64,000 nucleotides of DNA from Paracoccaceae bacterium (lineage in GTDB: Bacteria; Pseudomonadota; Alphaproteobacteria; Rhodobacterales; Rhodobacteraceae): positions 25,396-89,395 of the forward strand of contig JAFIEO010000066.1 of assembly GCA_020832445.1 (NCBI GenBank), written 5' to 3'. Of this stretch, positions 52,449 through 60,047 are shown piece after piece. The notes below the pieces were generated by a model, which saw nothing but the letters and a program-made list of their open reading frames with translations, was not told where the DNA came from and searched no databases. The number at the start of each line of letters is the position of its first letter. Positions within the stretch are counted from its first letter, which is position 1. The position numbers and the translations under genes were made by a program.

Positions 52449-52530
52449 CCTGCGCGCGATTTTGATCGTGCGTTTCACACGCTTGACCTGTGCCGCAAGC
52501 ACGGGATGTCGGACGGCATCTTTTAGAGTA
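52449..52530. other. Short spacer before RIME-like repeat
   Basis: This starts a gene-free stretch of about 540 bp (52449-52988) that also holds the repeat, the hairpin and the PadR operator listed next. TTTTAGAGTA at 52521-52530 extends the left palindrome arm of the repeat beyond what copy 1 shows. Confidence 0.4.
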
Positions 52531-52630
52531 TGCTGCTCAAAAGTGGGAACCGGTTTTGAGCTTCTCGAACATGCAAAATCAATAAGTTAGGGTATATCTC
52601 GTGAATGCGAATGAACGTGATATGCTCTAG
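52531..52630. repeat. RIME-like intergenic palindromic element, copy 2
   Basis: A 100-bp element that matches 9010-9109 at 94 of 100 positions, in the same orientation. The six differences cluster in the spacer and in the left arm of the second stem. The central GTGGGAACCGGTTTTGAG and GAATGCGAATGAACGTGATA segments are identical. It follows the FadR-type gene by about 80 nt. Confidence 0.85.
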
Positions 52631-52667
52631 GCGTGGCGGGCGCGACTATGGCCACCATTGGTCCGGA

Positions 52668-52700
52668 CGCTTGCGTAAACCGAAGTGGTTTGCGCAAGCG
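52668..52700. repeat. Strong hairpin downstream of the RIME-like element
   Basis: CGCTTGCGTAAACC and GGTTTGCGCAAGCG form a 14-bp stem with a single T:G wobble and a 5-nt loop. No T-run follows on either strand. It may be the end of another repeat element or a factor-dependent transcript end for the sugar operon. GCCACCATT occurs on both sides of it. Confidence 0.55.
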
Positions 52701-52952
52701 CTGCTGACAATCGCCACCATTCGTATTGTCATGTTTCACCAAAGCGCCCATTCAGGCCCGGCGTACACCCGCCCTCGTTGCAATGGGTGAAGATGGGTTT
52801 GCCATCCGTGATGTTGAAGGCACATACAGCATCCTGACAGGGACAAGCCCATCCAGATCCTTGGATAAGACGACCGGGGACTGTGGCAGACGGGTTTGCA
52901 TATATAAGACCTTCTGGAAGCCGTGGCGTTGACGCTTCGGGCAAAGCATGGT

Positions 52953-52969
52953 TTATCGAATGTCGATAA
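52953..52969. promoter_or_regulatory. Candidate PadR operator
   Basis: TTATCGA-ATG-TCGATAA is a perfect inverted repeat with 7-bp arms, 19 nt before the padR start codon. It is in an ideal place for autoregulation of the padR-chrA operon. Confidence 0.6.
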
Positions 52970-52988
52970 CGAATGACATAGGTGGCAC

Positions 52989-53303
52989 ATGGCCGAGCGT
53001 ATGGCGCATCATGATCTGCTGTCGGGTCTGGTCCGGCTGCACATTCTGCACCATGCGGGCCAGCACCCGATCTATGGCCAGTGGATGATTGATGAACTGG
53101 CGCGGCACGGCTACCGGTTGTCGCCCGGCACGCTGTATCCGATGTTGGCAAAACTGGAACGGGACGGCTACCTGACCAGCCAGACTGAACGCGCGGGGCG
53201 CACGTCGCGCAAGTTTTACACGATTACACAAAAAGGGCGTGACGGGCTGGCAGTGGCGCGGGCGCGGTTGCGCGAACTTAAGGGCGAGGCGGGGACAGAA
53301 TGA
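52989..53303 (+). CDS. PadR-family transcriptional regulator
   Basis: A 104-aa winged-helix repressor. The core is PIYGQWMIDELARHGYRLSPGTLYPMLAKLERDGYL (about residues 28-63), followed by a wing (GRTSRKFYTITQKGRDGL). It lacks a long C-terminal helix domain, so it belongs to the small PadR-s2 group. Its stop overlaps the chromate-transporter start (ATGA), which makes it the likely regulator of that gene. Confidence 0.92.
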   Translation: MAERMAHHDLLSGLVRLHILHHAGQHPIYGQWMIDELARHGYRLSPGTLYPMLAKLERDGYLTSQTERAGRTSRKFYTITQKGRDGLAVARARLRELKGEAGTE

Positions 53304-54517
53304 CAGACAAGACTGACGCAGGCGAAACGCAACCGGCAGAGGGCACAGCGGGCGAGGTTTTTGTGGCGTTCTTCAAGCTGGGCCTGACCAGTTTCGGCGG
53401 ACCAATCGCGCATCTGGGTTATTTTCGTGATGAACTGGTCACGCGGCGGCGCTGGCTGGATGATCGTGCCTATGCCGATCTGGTTGCCCTGTGCCAGTTT
53501 CTGCCCGGTCCGGCATCATCGCAAGTGGGGTTCGCGCTGGGAATGATGCGCGCGGGCTGGCTGGGCGCGCTGGCGGCTTTTGCGGCCTTCACATTGCCAT
53601 CCGCGCTGATCCTGCTGGTCTTTGCGATGAGTGCGGCCAGCATCGCGGGGCCAGTGGGAACGGGCGCGCTGAACGGGCTGAAGATCGTGGCGGTGGCGAT
53701 CATTGCGCAGGCGGTCTGGGGTATGGCGAAGAACCTGTGTCCTGACCGCGAACGCGCGGCCATTGCGGTGGGGGCTGTGGCCATGCTGGCATTTGTCCCC
53801 GGTGCTTTTGGCATGGTTGGCGCAATCGTGCTGGGCGGGGTTGCGGGTCTGGCCCTTGGGCGCGAGACCGGCACGCCAGTGGGGGGACATGTCATGATGC
53901 CAGTGTCGCGCGGGGTTGCCGTTGGCGCACTTGTCACGTTCTTTGCGGCGCTTGTGCTGTTGCCACTGGTCGCGGGCCAAAGCCAGTCCTTGGCGGTGAT
54001 CGACAGTTTCTACCGCGCGGGCGCGCTGGTCTTCGGCGGCGGGCATGTGGTGCTGCCGCTGTTGCAGGCCGAAGTTGTGCAGACTGGCTGGGTCACACCG
54101 GACCAGTTTTTGGCGGGTTATGGCGCCGCGCAGGCAGTGCCGGGGCCGCTGTTTACCTTCGCGGCCTATCTGGGTGCGGTTCTGGGGCCTGCGCCGAATG
54201 GCATTGTGGGCGCGACTTTGGCACTGGGGGCCATCTTCCTGCCGGGCTTTTTGTTATTGGTCGGCGTGATGCCCTTCTGGGACCGGTTCCGCGCCATGGC
54301 ACCTGCGCAATCACTGATGCAAGGCGCGAATGCGGCAGTGGTGGGTATTTTGGGGGCGGCGCTCTATTCGCCCGTCTTCACCAGCGCCATCATTGACATG
54401 CGCGACTTCGCGCTGGCGCTGGTGTGTTTCGTGGCGCTGATGGCATGGAAAGCCCCGCCTTGGGCCGTGGTTGTCGTGGCGGCATTGGGCGGGGTCGGGC
54501 TGGCGGTTCTGGCCTGA
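53300..54517 (+). CDS. chrA: Chromate transporter ChrA
   Basis: A 405-aa membrane protein with two CHR domains. The N-terminal domain has the signature FKLGLTSFGGPIAHLGYFRDE and FLPGPASSQVGFALG. The C-terminal domain (from about residue 215) has GALVFGGGHVVLPLLQAEVV and GYGAAQAVPGPLFTFAAYLGA. ChrA exports chromate; the family may also move related oxyanions. It is co-translated with padR and converges with the DUF4395 gene 2 nt after its stop. Confidence 0.93.
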   Translation: MTDKTDAGETQPAEGTAGEVFVAFFKLGLTSFGGPIAHLGYFRDELVTRRRWLDDRAYADLVALCQFLPGPASSQVGFALGMMRAGWLGALAAFAAFTLPSALILLVFAMSAASIAGPVGTGALNGLKIVAVAIIAQAVWGMAKNLCPDRERAAIAVGAVAMLAFVPGAFGMVGAIVLGGVAGLALGRETGTPVGGHVMMPVSRGVAVGALVTFFAALVLLPLVAGQSQSLAVIDSFYRAGALVFGGGHVVLPLLQAEVVQTGWVTPDQFLAGYGAAQAVPGPLFTFAAYLGAVLGPAPNGIVGATLALGAIFLPGFLLLVGVMPFWDRFRAMAPAQSLMQGANAAVVGILGAALYSPVFTSAIIDMRDFALALVCFVALMAWKAPPWAVVVVAALGGVGLAVLA

Positions 54518-54518
54518 C

Positions 54519-55250
54519 CTAGCTGCACCCGTTATGCAGTTTCCACATCTGCTCATGCCCGATGGCCACGGCAAAGGCGGGGGGCGTGCAATCGCGCTCG
54601 CCCGAGGCCAGATCAATCGCGCCCGCCATGCGCGGCGCAGGCTGCCCCGCCAGTTGCGGAACGGCCAGAGCGAGTATGACCCCAACCGCAACCACGGCCC
54701 CAAGCTGGCCCATGCCAATCGTCTGGATGGGTTCGCGTGCGCGGATTTCGCACACACCGCCGGGGCAATGCTGCGCCTGACCGGGCCAGATGGCATTATA
54801 AATCTTGCACCCCACACAAATACCAAACGCGGTTTCAAAAAACAACAGGATGATGCAGGTCAGACAACCCAAAATGGCCACCGGCCCCGCCTGATTCAGG
54901 CCAATCACCCAGATTGACATGACCACGGCAATCCCCAGCCCCAGCGCCCATGCAAAGCGTTTTTGCGGCGCACCTGTATATTCCGGCACCTGCCCGCGCA
55001 CCATGAAGCGCCCCAGCACAAGGCTGGGCGCATAGCGCGGGCTGACCAGAACCCGCAGCGCGAAATCCAGCCCGAAGGCCAGAATGGCGATGCGCGTCAA
55101 TGTGAAATCGCCTGTCAAAAACGTGGTCATGAAGGCGATCAGGCCGAAAAACAGCAATATCCCCGCGCCTGCGCGGGCCTCGCGTTCATTCAGCACCTTT
55201 ACGGCATAGTCGGGGTGGGTTTCGCCAAAGCCAAGCAAGGTCATATTCAT
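54519..55250 (-). CDS. DUF4395 membrane protein
   Basis: A 243-aa protein with four or five hydrophobic helices (AGAGILLFFGLIAFMTTFLTG, FAWALGLGIAVVMSIWVIGL, AILGCLTCIILLFFETAFGICVGC). Its Cys-rich stretches are CLTC, CVGC, CPGGVC and two Cys near the C-terminus. DUF4395 proteins often neighbour thioredoxin, rhodanese or thiol-disulfide genes. Here MFS and ArsR-rhodanese genes lie just upstream. A redox or sulfur-linked membrane role is plausible but unproven. Confidence 0.82.
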   Translation of the reverse strand: MNMTLLGFGETHPDYAVKVLNEREARAGAGILLFFGLIAFMTTFLTGDFTLTRIAILAFGLDFALRVLVSPRYAPSLVLGRFMVRGQVPEYTGAPQKRFAWALGLGIAVVMSIWVIGLNQAGPVAILGCLTCIILLFFETAFGICVGCKIYNAIWPGQAQHCPGGVCEIRAREPIQTIGMGQLGAVVAVGVILALAVPQLAGQPAPRMAGAIDLASGERDCTPPAFAVAIGHEQMWKLHNGCS

Positions 55251-55321
55251 GGTGTCCGATTATTTGGGATAAAGCATTCACATACACGAATATCATGTTT
55301 TTTTCGTGCGTGGCAGATAAA

Positions 55322-56614
55322 TTATGCAGCGTCAGCAGCCGGATTCAGGCGCGGATGGGTTTCTTCGCCCCAGACATACAGCAGCGCGCCAGAGGCAAAC
55401 ATCGACAGCGCAACAAACCAGAAGGCCGCATCCAGCGCGCCACTCAGATGGGCGGCCAGTCCAAGACCAAGCGCGCCGATGCCATAGCCAAGATCACGCC
55501 AGAAACGGTAGATGCCGATGGCAGAGCCGCGCCATGCAGGCGGCGTGATATCGGCCACACTGGCCCCAAGGTTCGGATAAAGCAGCGCCATGCCAAAGCC
55601 CGCAACACCTGCCCAGAACGACCACCACAGCGCCCCGTCCCCAAGCGGGAACATCGCCACGCCTGCGCCGCAAATCCACATGCCCAGAACATTCGGCCAG
55701 AACCGACCCACATGGTCCGACAGGCGGCCCGTGACCAGTTGCGACCCGCCCCAGACAAAACCATAGACCCCAACGATCCAGCCCATTTCCGTCAGGCTTG
55801 CCCCTTGGGACACCAGAAAGACCGGCAGGATCACCCAGACCAGTGTATCCACGAATTTCTCGACCAGCCCCGCCTGTGACAGCGCGGCCAACCGTTTGTC
55901 GCGCCAGCTCATCAAGGCAAAGACCTCGCGCGTGCCGGGGTGCTCCGGCACATTCTGTGGATAGCGCGGCAGGACTTTCGGTGCGTTCAGCTTGTGGGCC
56001 GCCGTTTCGGCTTGCGCCCAGGGCAGCGTGTCCTTGACCCAAACCACCGTCAGCACCAACGCGGTGACAATCACCACCATTCCGAAAATCAGCAGCCCCA
56101 GCCGCGCGCCCAAAGCCTCGGCCGCATAGGCCGTGATCACACCTGCCAGTGCCACACCGACATAGCCTGAAAACTCGTTCAGACCCATTGTCAGCCCGCG
56201 CTGATCCGCGCGGGTGATGTCCAGCTTCGCGGTTTGCGTCATCGACCAGCACAACCCCTGATTGATGCCCAGAAGCACAGTTGCCGCCACGATCCAGCCC
56301 CAGTTCGGCGCGGCCCAGATCATCACCGGAATAGGCAGTGCGATGATCCAGCCCCAAAGCAAGACCAGCTTGCGCCCGATCCGTTCCGACAGCCGCCCGG
56401 CCACGAAATTCATCACAGCCTTGACCACACCAAAGGCCACAACGAAGGCGCTCAGCAACAGGAAAGACCCCGGCGCCACGCCGAATTCGCTTTCCGCAAG
56501 TGCAGGGATCACAGTGCGCGTCATGCCAATTGCGAACCCAACTAGCAGGACTTGGATCAGCTGGTGCGAGAATTGCGTCAGGTTCTCGCGGATACCCAAG
56601 GCAAGCGCGGTCAT
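55322..56614 (-). CDS. MFS transporter, ArsR-rhodanese-linked
   Basis: A 430-aa permease with 12 helices. Loop 2-3 carries the MFS motif GRLSERIGRKLVLLWG near residue 75, and the second half has GRLSDHVGRFWPN. ATG 56614 overlaps the stop of a short upstream ORF (ATGA). It is divergent from the ArsR-rhodanese gene across a perfect 11-bp-arm palindrome and is presumably repressed by it. The substrate is unknown; a sulfur compound or toxic anion would fit the neighbours. Confidence 0.9.
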   Translation of the reverse strand: MTALALGIRENLTQFSHQLIQVLLVGFAIGMTRTVIPALAESEFGVAPGSFLLLSAFVVAFGVVKAVMNFVAGRLSERIGRKLVLLWGWIIALPIPVMIWAAPNWGWIVAATVLLGINQGLCWSMTQTAKLDITRADQRGLTMGLNEFSGYVGVALAGVITAYAAEALGARLGLLIFGMVVIVTALVLTVVWVKDTLPWAQAETAAHKLNAPKVLPRYPQNVPEHPGTREVFALMSWRDKRLAALSQAGLVEKFVDTLVWVILPVFLVSQGASLTEMGWIVGVYGFVWGGSQLVTGRLSDHVGRFWPNVLGMWICGAGVAMFPLGDGALWWSFWAGVAGFGMALLYPNLGASVADITPPAWRGSAIGIYRFWRDLGYGIGALGLGLAAHLSGALDAAFWFVALSMFASGALLYVWGEETHPRLNPAADAA

Positions 56615-56727
56615 TCGCGGTCTTTCCCGCTATCCAGCACGCCTCCACTGGCAGGACCGCGCAGCGGTTGGATCAGCATCTGGTCCAACCGCAGCACAGG
56701 TTCCTGAGCAAGGATCTTTTCAAACAT
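56611..56727 (-). CDS. Possible 38-aa ORF upstream of and coupled to the MFS gene
   Basis: MFEKILAQEPVLRLDQMLIQ... begins at ATG 56727, with GAAGG about 14 nt upstream, and ends in an ATGA overlap with the MFS start. It has no known domain. The overlap and a reasonable ribosome-binding site support translation. It could also be only a leader for the MFS gene. Confidence 0.4.
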   Translation of the reverse strand: MFEKILAQEPVLRLDQMLIQPLRGPASGGVLDSGKDRE

Positions 56728-56767
56728 GGGCGCTGCACCTTCGGGCTTGCGATATTTGTGGGATTCG

Positions 56768-56797
56768 ATATCATTCAACATAATGCTTGAATGATAT
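56768..56797. promoter_or_regulatory. Operator palindrome of the ArsR-rhodanese regulator
   Basis: ATATCATTCAA (56768-56778) and TTGAATGATAT (56787-56797) are exact inverted copies around 8 nt. The site lies between the divergent MFS and arsR-type starts and ends 18 nt before the latter. The ATTCAA-N8-TTGAAT form is typical of ArsR/SmtB-family sites. Confidence 0.8.
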
Positions 56798-56815
56798 AAT
56801 GTCAGGAGCCGCCCG

Positions 56816-57475
56816 ATGTCAATCAGCCCCAAAGCTGCCCTTCTGGATGAATATGCACTGGTCGCGCGCGCACTCTCGGCTCCCGCAAGGCTGATGCTGC
56901 TGGAACAGATCGCGCAAGCTCCGCGCGGGGTAGAGGGATTGGCCGACAAGACCGGTCTGAGCATTGCGAATGCATCTCAGCACCTGCAAACCCTGCGGCG
57001 CGCGGGGCTTGTCACCAGCCGCCGAGAGGGCAAGGCGGTGATCTATACCTTAGGTGACGCGAAATCACTGGCCCTGATGGACCTGCTGCGGGTTGTGGCA
57101 GAGCGCAACCTTGCGCAGGTCGACAAGATCCTGCGGGGGTTATCGGATGGTGCAGACGCGCCTGAGCCTGTCAGCCGCGACGATCTGGCCGCGCGAATTG
57201 CCGAAGGGTCAGTCACGATCTTTGACGTCCGGCCCGCAGATGAGTTTGCACTGGGCCATATTCCTGGCGCACAGAATATCGCTCTGCCAGAACTGCATCT
57301 CATCGCCTCAAATCTGCAACCGGGTGCCGAAATCATAGCCTATTGTCGCGGGCCCTATTGCATCTACGCACATCAGGCAGTCGCCGCCTTGCGGAATAAG
57401 GGGTTCAACGCACGACGGCTGGATGGTGGCTTACCAGAATGGCGTGAAGAGGGTCGGCAGGTCGTCACCGCCTGA
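56816..57475 (+). CDS. ArsR-type helix-turn-helix protein fused to a rhodanese domain
   Basis: A 219-aa fusion. Residues about 10-95 are an ArsR winged helix (LLEQIAQAPRGVEGLADKTG then LSIANASQHLQTLRRAGLVT). Residues about 120-215 are a rhodanese domain with the active-site loop CRGPYC in IIAYCRGPYCIYAHQAV. The rhodanese Cys probably senses sulfane sulfur or oxidants and modulates DNA binding. AGGAG precedes ATG 56816. It is divergently transcribed from the MFS gene. Confidence 0.93.
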   Translation: MSISPKAALLDEYALVARALSAPARLMLLEQIAQAPRGVEGLADKTGLSIANASQHLQTLRRAGLVTSRREGKAVIYTLGDAKSLALMDLLRVVAERNLAQVDKILRGLSDGADAPEPVSRDDLAARIAEGSVTIFDVRPADEFALGHIPGAQNIALPELHLIASNLQPGAEIIAYCRGPYCIYAHQAVAALRNKGFNARRLDGGLPEWREEGRQVVTA

Positions 57476-57735
57476 TCTGAGTTTGTTGAATCGCGCGAGA
57501 CCGAAGCGAGCTGCAAAAGAAGGGTGAAGATCGAATTCTCGTGGACAGCAATGCTGCGCGCTGCCCTAGTGTTCGGATCAGGGATGGGCGCGTGACAGAT
57601 CGACTCGCAGAATTGAGCGGATAGGTGCCGGAATGTTACCAGCAGAGTCAGCTTGGTTGACCGGGGCCAAGACCAGGAAACTCTTGAGAACGTTGCTGCC
57701 TTGCCACCGCGAGCAGCGGGGGCTAAGCCTGACCT

Positions 57736-58092
57736 ATGCTGATCCTCGACGACATCATCCGCGACCGTGGGTCAAAATATGCAGTATCGGGCGGGCCCTG
57801 TGAATCCGAGGATGAGGCAAAGTCCTTCATCAAGGCGCTTTGCCGGAAGAAGAAATTCGCCAAGGCGACCCATAACAGCTGGGCTTTGTTGACCGCTGAA
57901 GCCCCGATAAAGAGCGATGACGGCGAAGCCGGAGCGGGCATGGTGATCTTGCGGATGCTCGAGCGCGAAGGGCTGTACGATCATGTTGTCGTGGTGACGA
58001 GATGGTTCGGCGGCAAGCATCTGGGCGGCGACCGTTTCCGGCATGTGCAAGACGCGGTGCGGATTTATATCGACAATTTGCGGGAACGTTGA
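57736..58092 (+). CDS. IMPACT/YigZ (UPF0029) family protein, single-domain form
   Basis: A 118-aa protein corresponding to the N-terminal domain of YigZ/IMPACT. The family signature VVTRWFGGKHLGGDRFRHVQDA is near residue 87, and KFAKATHNSWALLT near 43 takes the place of the usual AxHxxxAyr segment. It lacks the second domain of E. coli YigZ (about 200 aa in total). It is the last host-like gene before the phage region. Its exact function is not established. Confidence 0.85.
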   Translation: MLILDDIIRDRGSKYAVSGGPCESEDEAKSFIKALCRKKKFAKATHNSWALLTAEAPIKSDDGEAGAGMVILRMLEREGLYDHVVVVTRWFGGKHLGGDRFRHVQDAVRIYIDNLRER

Positions 58093-58440
58093 GGCGCTTG
58101 AGGCGGCTTCGTTTCGCGCTGACACCAGTCGCCCACACCCCTTGGACCGATGCTCGGCTAGGGGCGATAAACGACCCTTCTGCTGTGCCAATTGCGTCAT
58201 CCAATCGGGCTGCGTGTGGTCATTCCATCTCGCGTCCAGCATGGCTCGCCTGATCTGGCAGCAGGTCAGGTGCACAATTGTGCCCATCTCAACACGCGAC
58301 ACGGCGCAGTCACGATGCAATTGTTGTGGCGCAGCGACTCGCTTTGGCTCTTTGAAACAGTAAATCCGTCAAACGGGCCGGGCGCATCGCTTGGGTCGAG
58401 GCATCTGGTGCTTCCCTGACAAAATGTCCCGGCCCGTCAC
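58093..58440. other. Gene-free junction between host genes and phage-type genes
   Basis: About 350 bp with no supported gene, tRNA or terminator. If the phage-type genes belong to an integrated element, this is where one attachment site would lie. The other end is outside the window, so no direct repeat can be checked. Confidence 0.35.
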
Positions 58441-58689
58441 TCACCAACATGCCCGCGCCTGATCGCGGAGAACAGCATAATCCGACAGCCACTCGGGGAT
58501 AACTGCGCCTTCCGGCAACGCCGCCAATTCCGCCGCCACACGCGCCTGCTCGGCCCGGCTGTACTCCACCACAGGCGGACATGCGCTGGGCGGCGTGTCA
58601 GAAGTCACCCCCTCGCAGCCGGTCAAGAAGATCGTCACGGCTGCGAGGGCGGCGCGCGGCGGCGTCCAGCATCTGGCGGTGGATGGCAT
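58441..58689 (-). CDS. Rz1-like outer-membrane spanin lipoprotein
   Basis: An 82-aa lipoprotein. The N-terminal signal ends in the lipobox LTGC (Cys25), with GGAG before ATG 58689. Its first part overlaps the Rz-like gene in a different frame (58598-58689), the classic nested Rz/Rz1 layout. The mature part is short and Pro/Ala-rich at first, ending in YAVLRDQARACW. With its partner it should fuse inner and outer membranes at the end of lysis. Confidence 0.75.
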   Translation of the reverse strand: MPSTARCWTPPRAALAAVTIFLTGCEGVTSDTPPSACPPVVEYSRAEQARVAAELAALPEGAVIPEWLSDYAVLRDQARACW

Positions 58690-58855
58690 TTGTGCGCTCC
58701 AGTTGGTCGAACCTTTCAGCGGCGCGGCCTGCGCGCTCGCCTGATCGGCGGAGGTTGAGGACAAACAGGGTTATGGTGAGCGCGGCGAGCGCGAGAGCCG
58801 CCACCCGCCGCATCCATGGACGGGCGAGGATCCCGACCACCAAACTGCCCCACAT
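58598..58855 (-). CDS. Rz-like inner-membrane spanin
   Basis: An 85-aa protein with one N-terminal transmembrane segment (VAALALAALTITLFVLNL) followed by a charged helix likely to form a coiled coil (ERAGRAAERFDQLERTNAIHRQMLDAA). Start ATG overlaps the M15 peptidase stop as TGATG. Its 3' part contains the start of the Rz1-like gene. Topology and gene nesting identify it as an i-spanin; sequence identity alone would not. Confidence 0.75.
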   Translation of the reverse strand: MWGSLVVGILARPWMRRVAALALAALTITLFVLNLRRSGERAGRAAERFDQLERTNAIHRQMLDAAARRPRSRDDLLDRLRGGDF

Positions 58856-59535
58856 CAGCGCAGTCCCTTCTTCCAGTCATCAAGCCTTGCCCAGACAGCC
58901 ACCGCGATTCCGCCCAGCGCCAGCGTGATAAACAGCCAGCGCAGGGTGTCGAGGTAGGGCACCAGCGGCAAAACCGCACCCTGCGCCTCGGTCAGCACTT
59001 CCTGCGCGACCTCGACGCTAGCTGCGCCGACGGTCGCCACGCCCGCCGCCCCTGTGCCTTTCAGCGTACGGCTCTGCGCGATGGCTTCCCGCGCTGGGCG
59101 TGTCTCTGGTGCGAAGCGCGCAGCCCGCACAGGAAACGGCTCCCCCCAACTGCGCGCGGGCCCGAGATCGATATGCATGAAGCCTGAGCGGGGATAGGTG
59201 CCGAAGCCCAGAAATCCGACGGCGCGGGCGGCCTCGGCGAATGTCACCGGGTCATGGTTGCTCATCGCGATATCAAATGCCGTGCCGTCCATGTGCTTCG
59301 AGCGCGGTGCGCCACCGACATTGCGATTGTGCTGGGGGCTTCGATAGGCCGAACGGACGATCAGCGGTTTGCCCAGCCGGTCGCGCAGGGCTTGTAGCTT
59401 GTCCAGCGCTTCCGGGTGCAGCTTCAGCTGACCCGTGCCGCGGCAGGCGATTTCAGCAGGCGAGAAGTTCTTCCAGCGCCAAAGGCTCTCGGGCACGTCA
59501 TGGAAATGGCGGAAGGTGCGGATGGGGTCAGACAT
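58855..59535 (-). CDS. M15-family peptidase (phage endolysin type) with C-terminal membrane anchor
   Basis: 226 aa from ATG 59535, behind AGGAGA. The zinc motif SKHMDGTAFDI (His/Asp, near residue 80) and FMHIDLG (second His) match peptidase M15A D-Ala-D-Ala/L-Ala-D-Glu endopeptidases. The C-terminal third carries a hydrophobic helix (LRWLFITLALGGIAVAVWA), so the enzyme may be held in the membrane until release. It is directly upstream of the spanin genes, giving a complete lysis module apart from a clear holin. Confidence 0.9.
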   Translation of the reverse strand: MSDPIRTFRHFHDVPESLWRWKNFSPAEIACRGTGQLKLHPEALDKLQALRDRLGKPLIVRSAYRSPQHNRNVGGAPRSKHMDGTAFDIAMSNHDPVTFAEAARAVGFLGFGTYPRSGFMHIDLGPARSWGEPFPVRAARFAPETRPAREAIAQSRTLKGTGAAGVATVGAASVEVAQEVLTEAQGAVLPLVPYLDTLRWLFITLALGGIAVAVWARLDDWKKGLR

Positions 59536-59705
59536 GGGGTGTCTCCTGTGGGTGATGGGCGTGCGAAACGGGCCGCCGCCCGACGGGGCAGCGGTGGGGG
59601 GGGTGTCAGGATTTCGCGGGGCTCCAGTATGCCAGCGCATTCCTGCGCACTGGTGTCGTGAGCGCGCGCTTGGACGTGCAATCAGCTGGCAACAGCCAGA
59701 CGCTG

Positions 59706-60014
59706 TCAGCTTCCATCCCGGCGCTGAAACGCGGCAAAGATCAGGTTGCGCATGTCATGGATATCGCGCTCGATGCGCGCGAGACGGTCATGATCGACGC
59801 GCCGGTCCTCGTCGCGGCGCTTCTCGATGCGGGCGCGTTCCTCATTCAGCTCCTGCTCGAGCTTGTGCAGAAGCGCCTCATTGGTGAACGCCTTACGCGT
59901 CACTGCCGTGGCCAGCCCTGCGATGAAGGTGAACCAGACGCCAATGGCAGCTGCCAGGCCATGATCGCGCAAGGCGCGCGTGATTTCCTCGATCAGGGAA
60001 GTGCGGTCAGTCAT
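59706..60014 (-). CDS. Small phage membrane/coiled-coil protein
   Basis: A 102-aa protein with one hydrophobic segment (AAAIGVWFTFIAGLATAV, residues about 21-38) followed by a long charged helix (EALLHKLEQELNEERARIEKRRDEDRRVDHD) with coiled-coil character. It lies between the tail-fibre gene and the endolysin, where holins are often found. A holin-like role is possible, but a single transmembrane segment with a long helix is not diagnostic. Confidence 0.7.
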   Translation of the reverse strand: MTDRTSLIEEITRALRDHGLAAAIGVWFTFIAGLATAVTRKAFTNEALLHKLEQELNEERARIEKRRDEDRRVDHDRLARIERDIHDMRNLIFAAFQRRDGS

Positions 60015-60047
60015 GCTGGCTCCTTTTGCGCGGGCAGGGCCAGCGGT

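Noticed and set aside
52729..53151. A minus-strand frame with a Cys-rich end resembling a Rieske centre
   Set aside because: The similarity is short, split between two frames, lacks the paired CxH motifs and overlaps the padR start. I kept it only as a possible remnant in the findings.
55494..56648. A 384-codon minus-strand frame overlapping the MFS gene
   Set aside because: It lies in a different frame from the 12-helix MFS protein, has no hydrophobic pattern or motif of its own, and is explained by high GC at third positions.
57476..57735. tRNA or small-RNA gene in the gap before the YigZ-like gene
   Set aside because: No cloverleaf, T-loop consensus (GTTCGAATC) or clear hairpin with a T-run could be found by reading.
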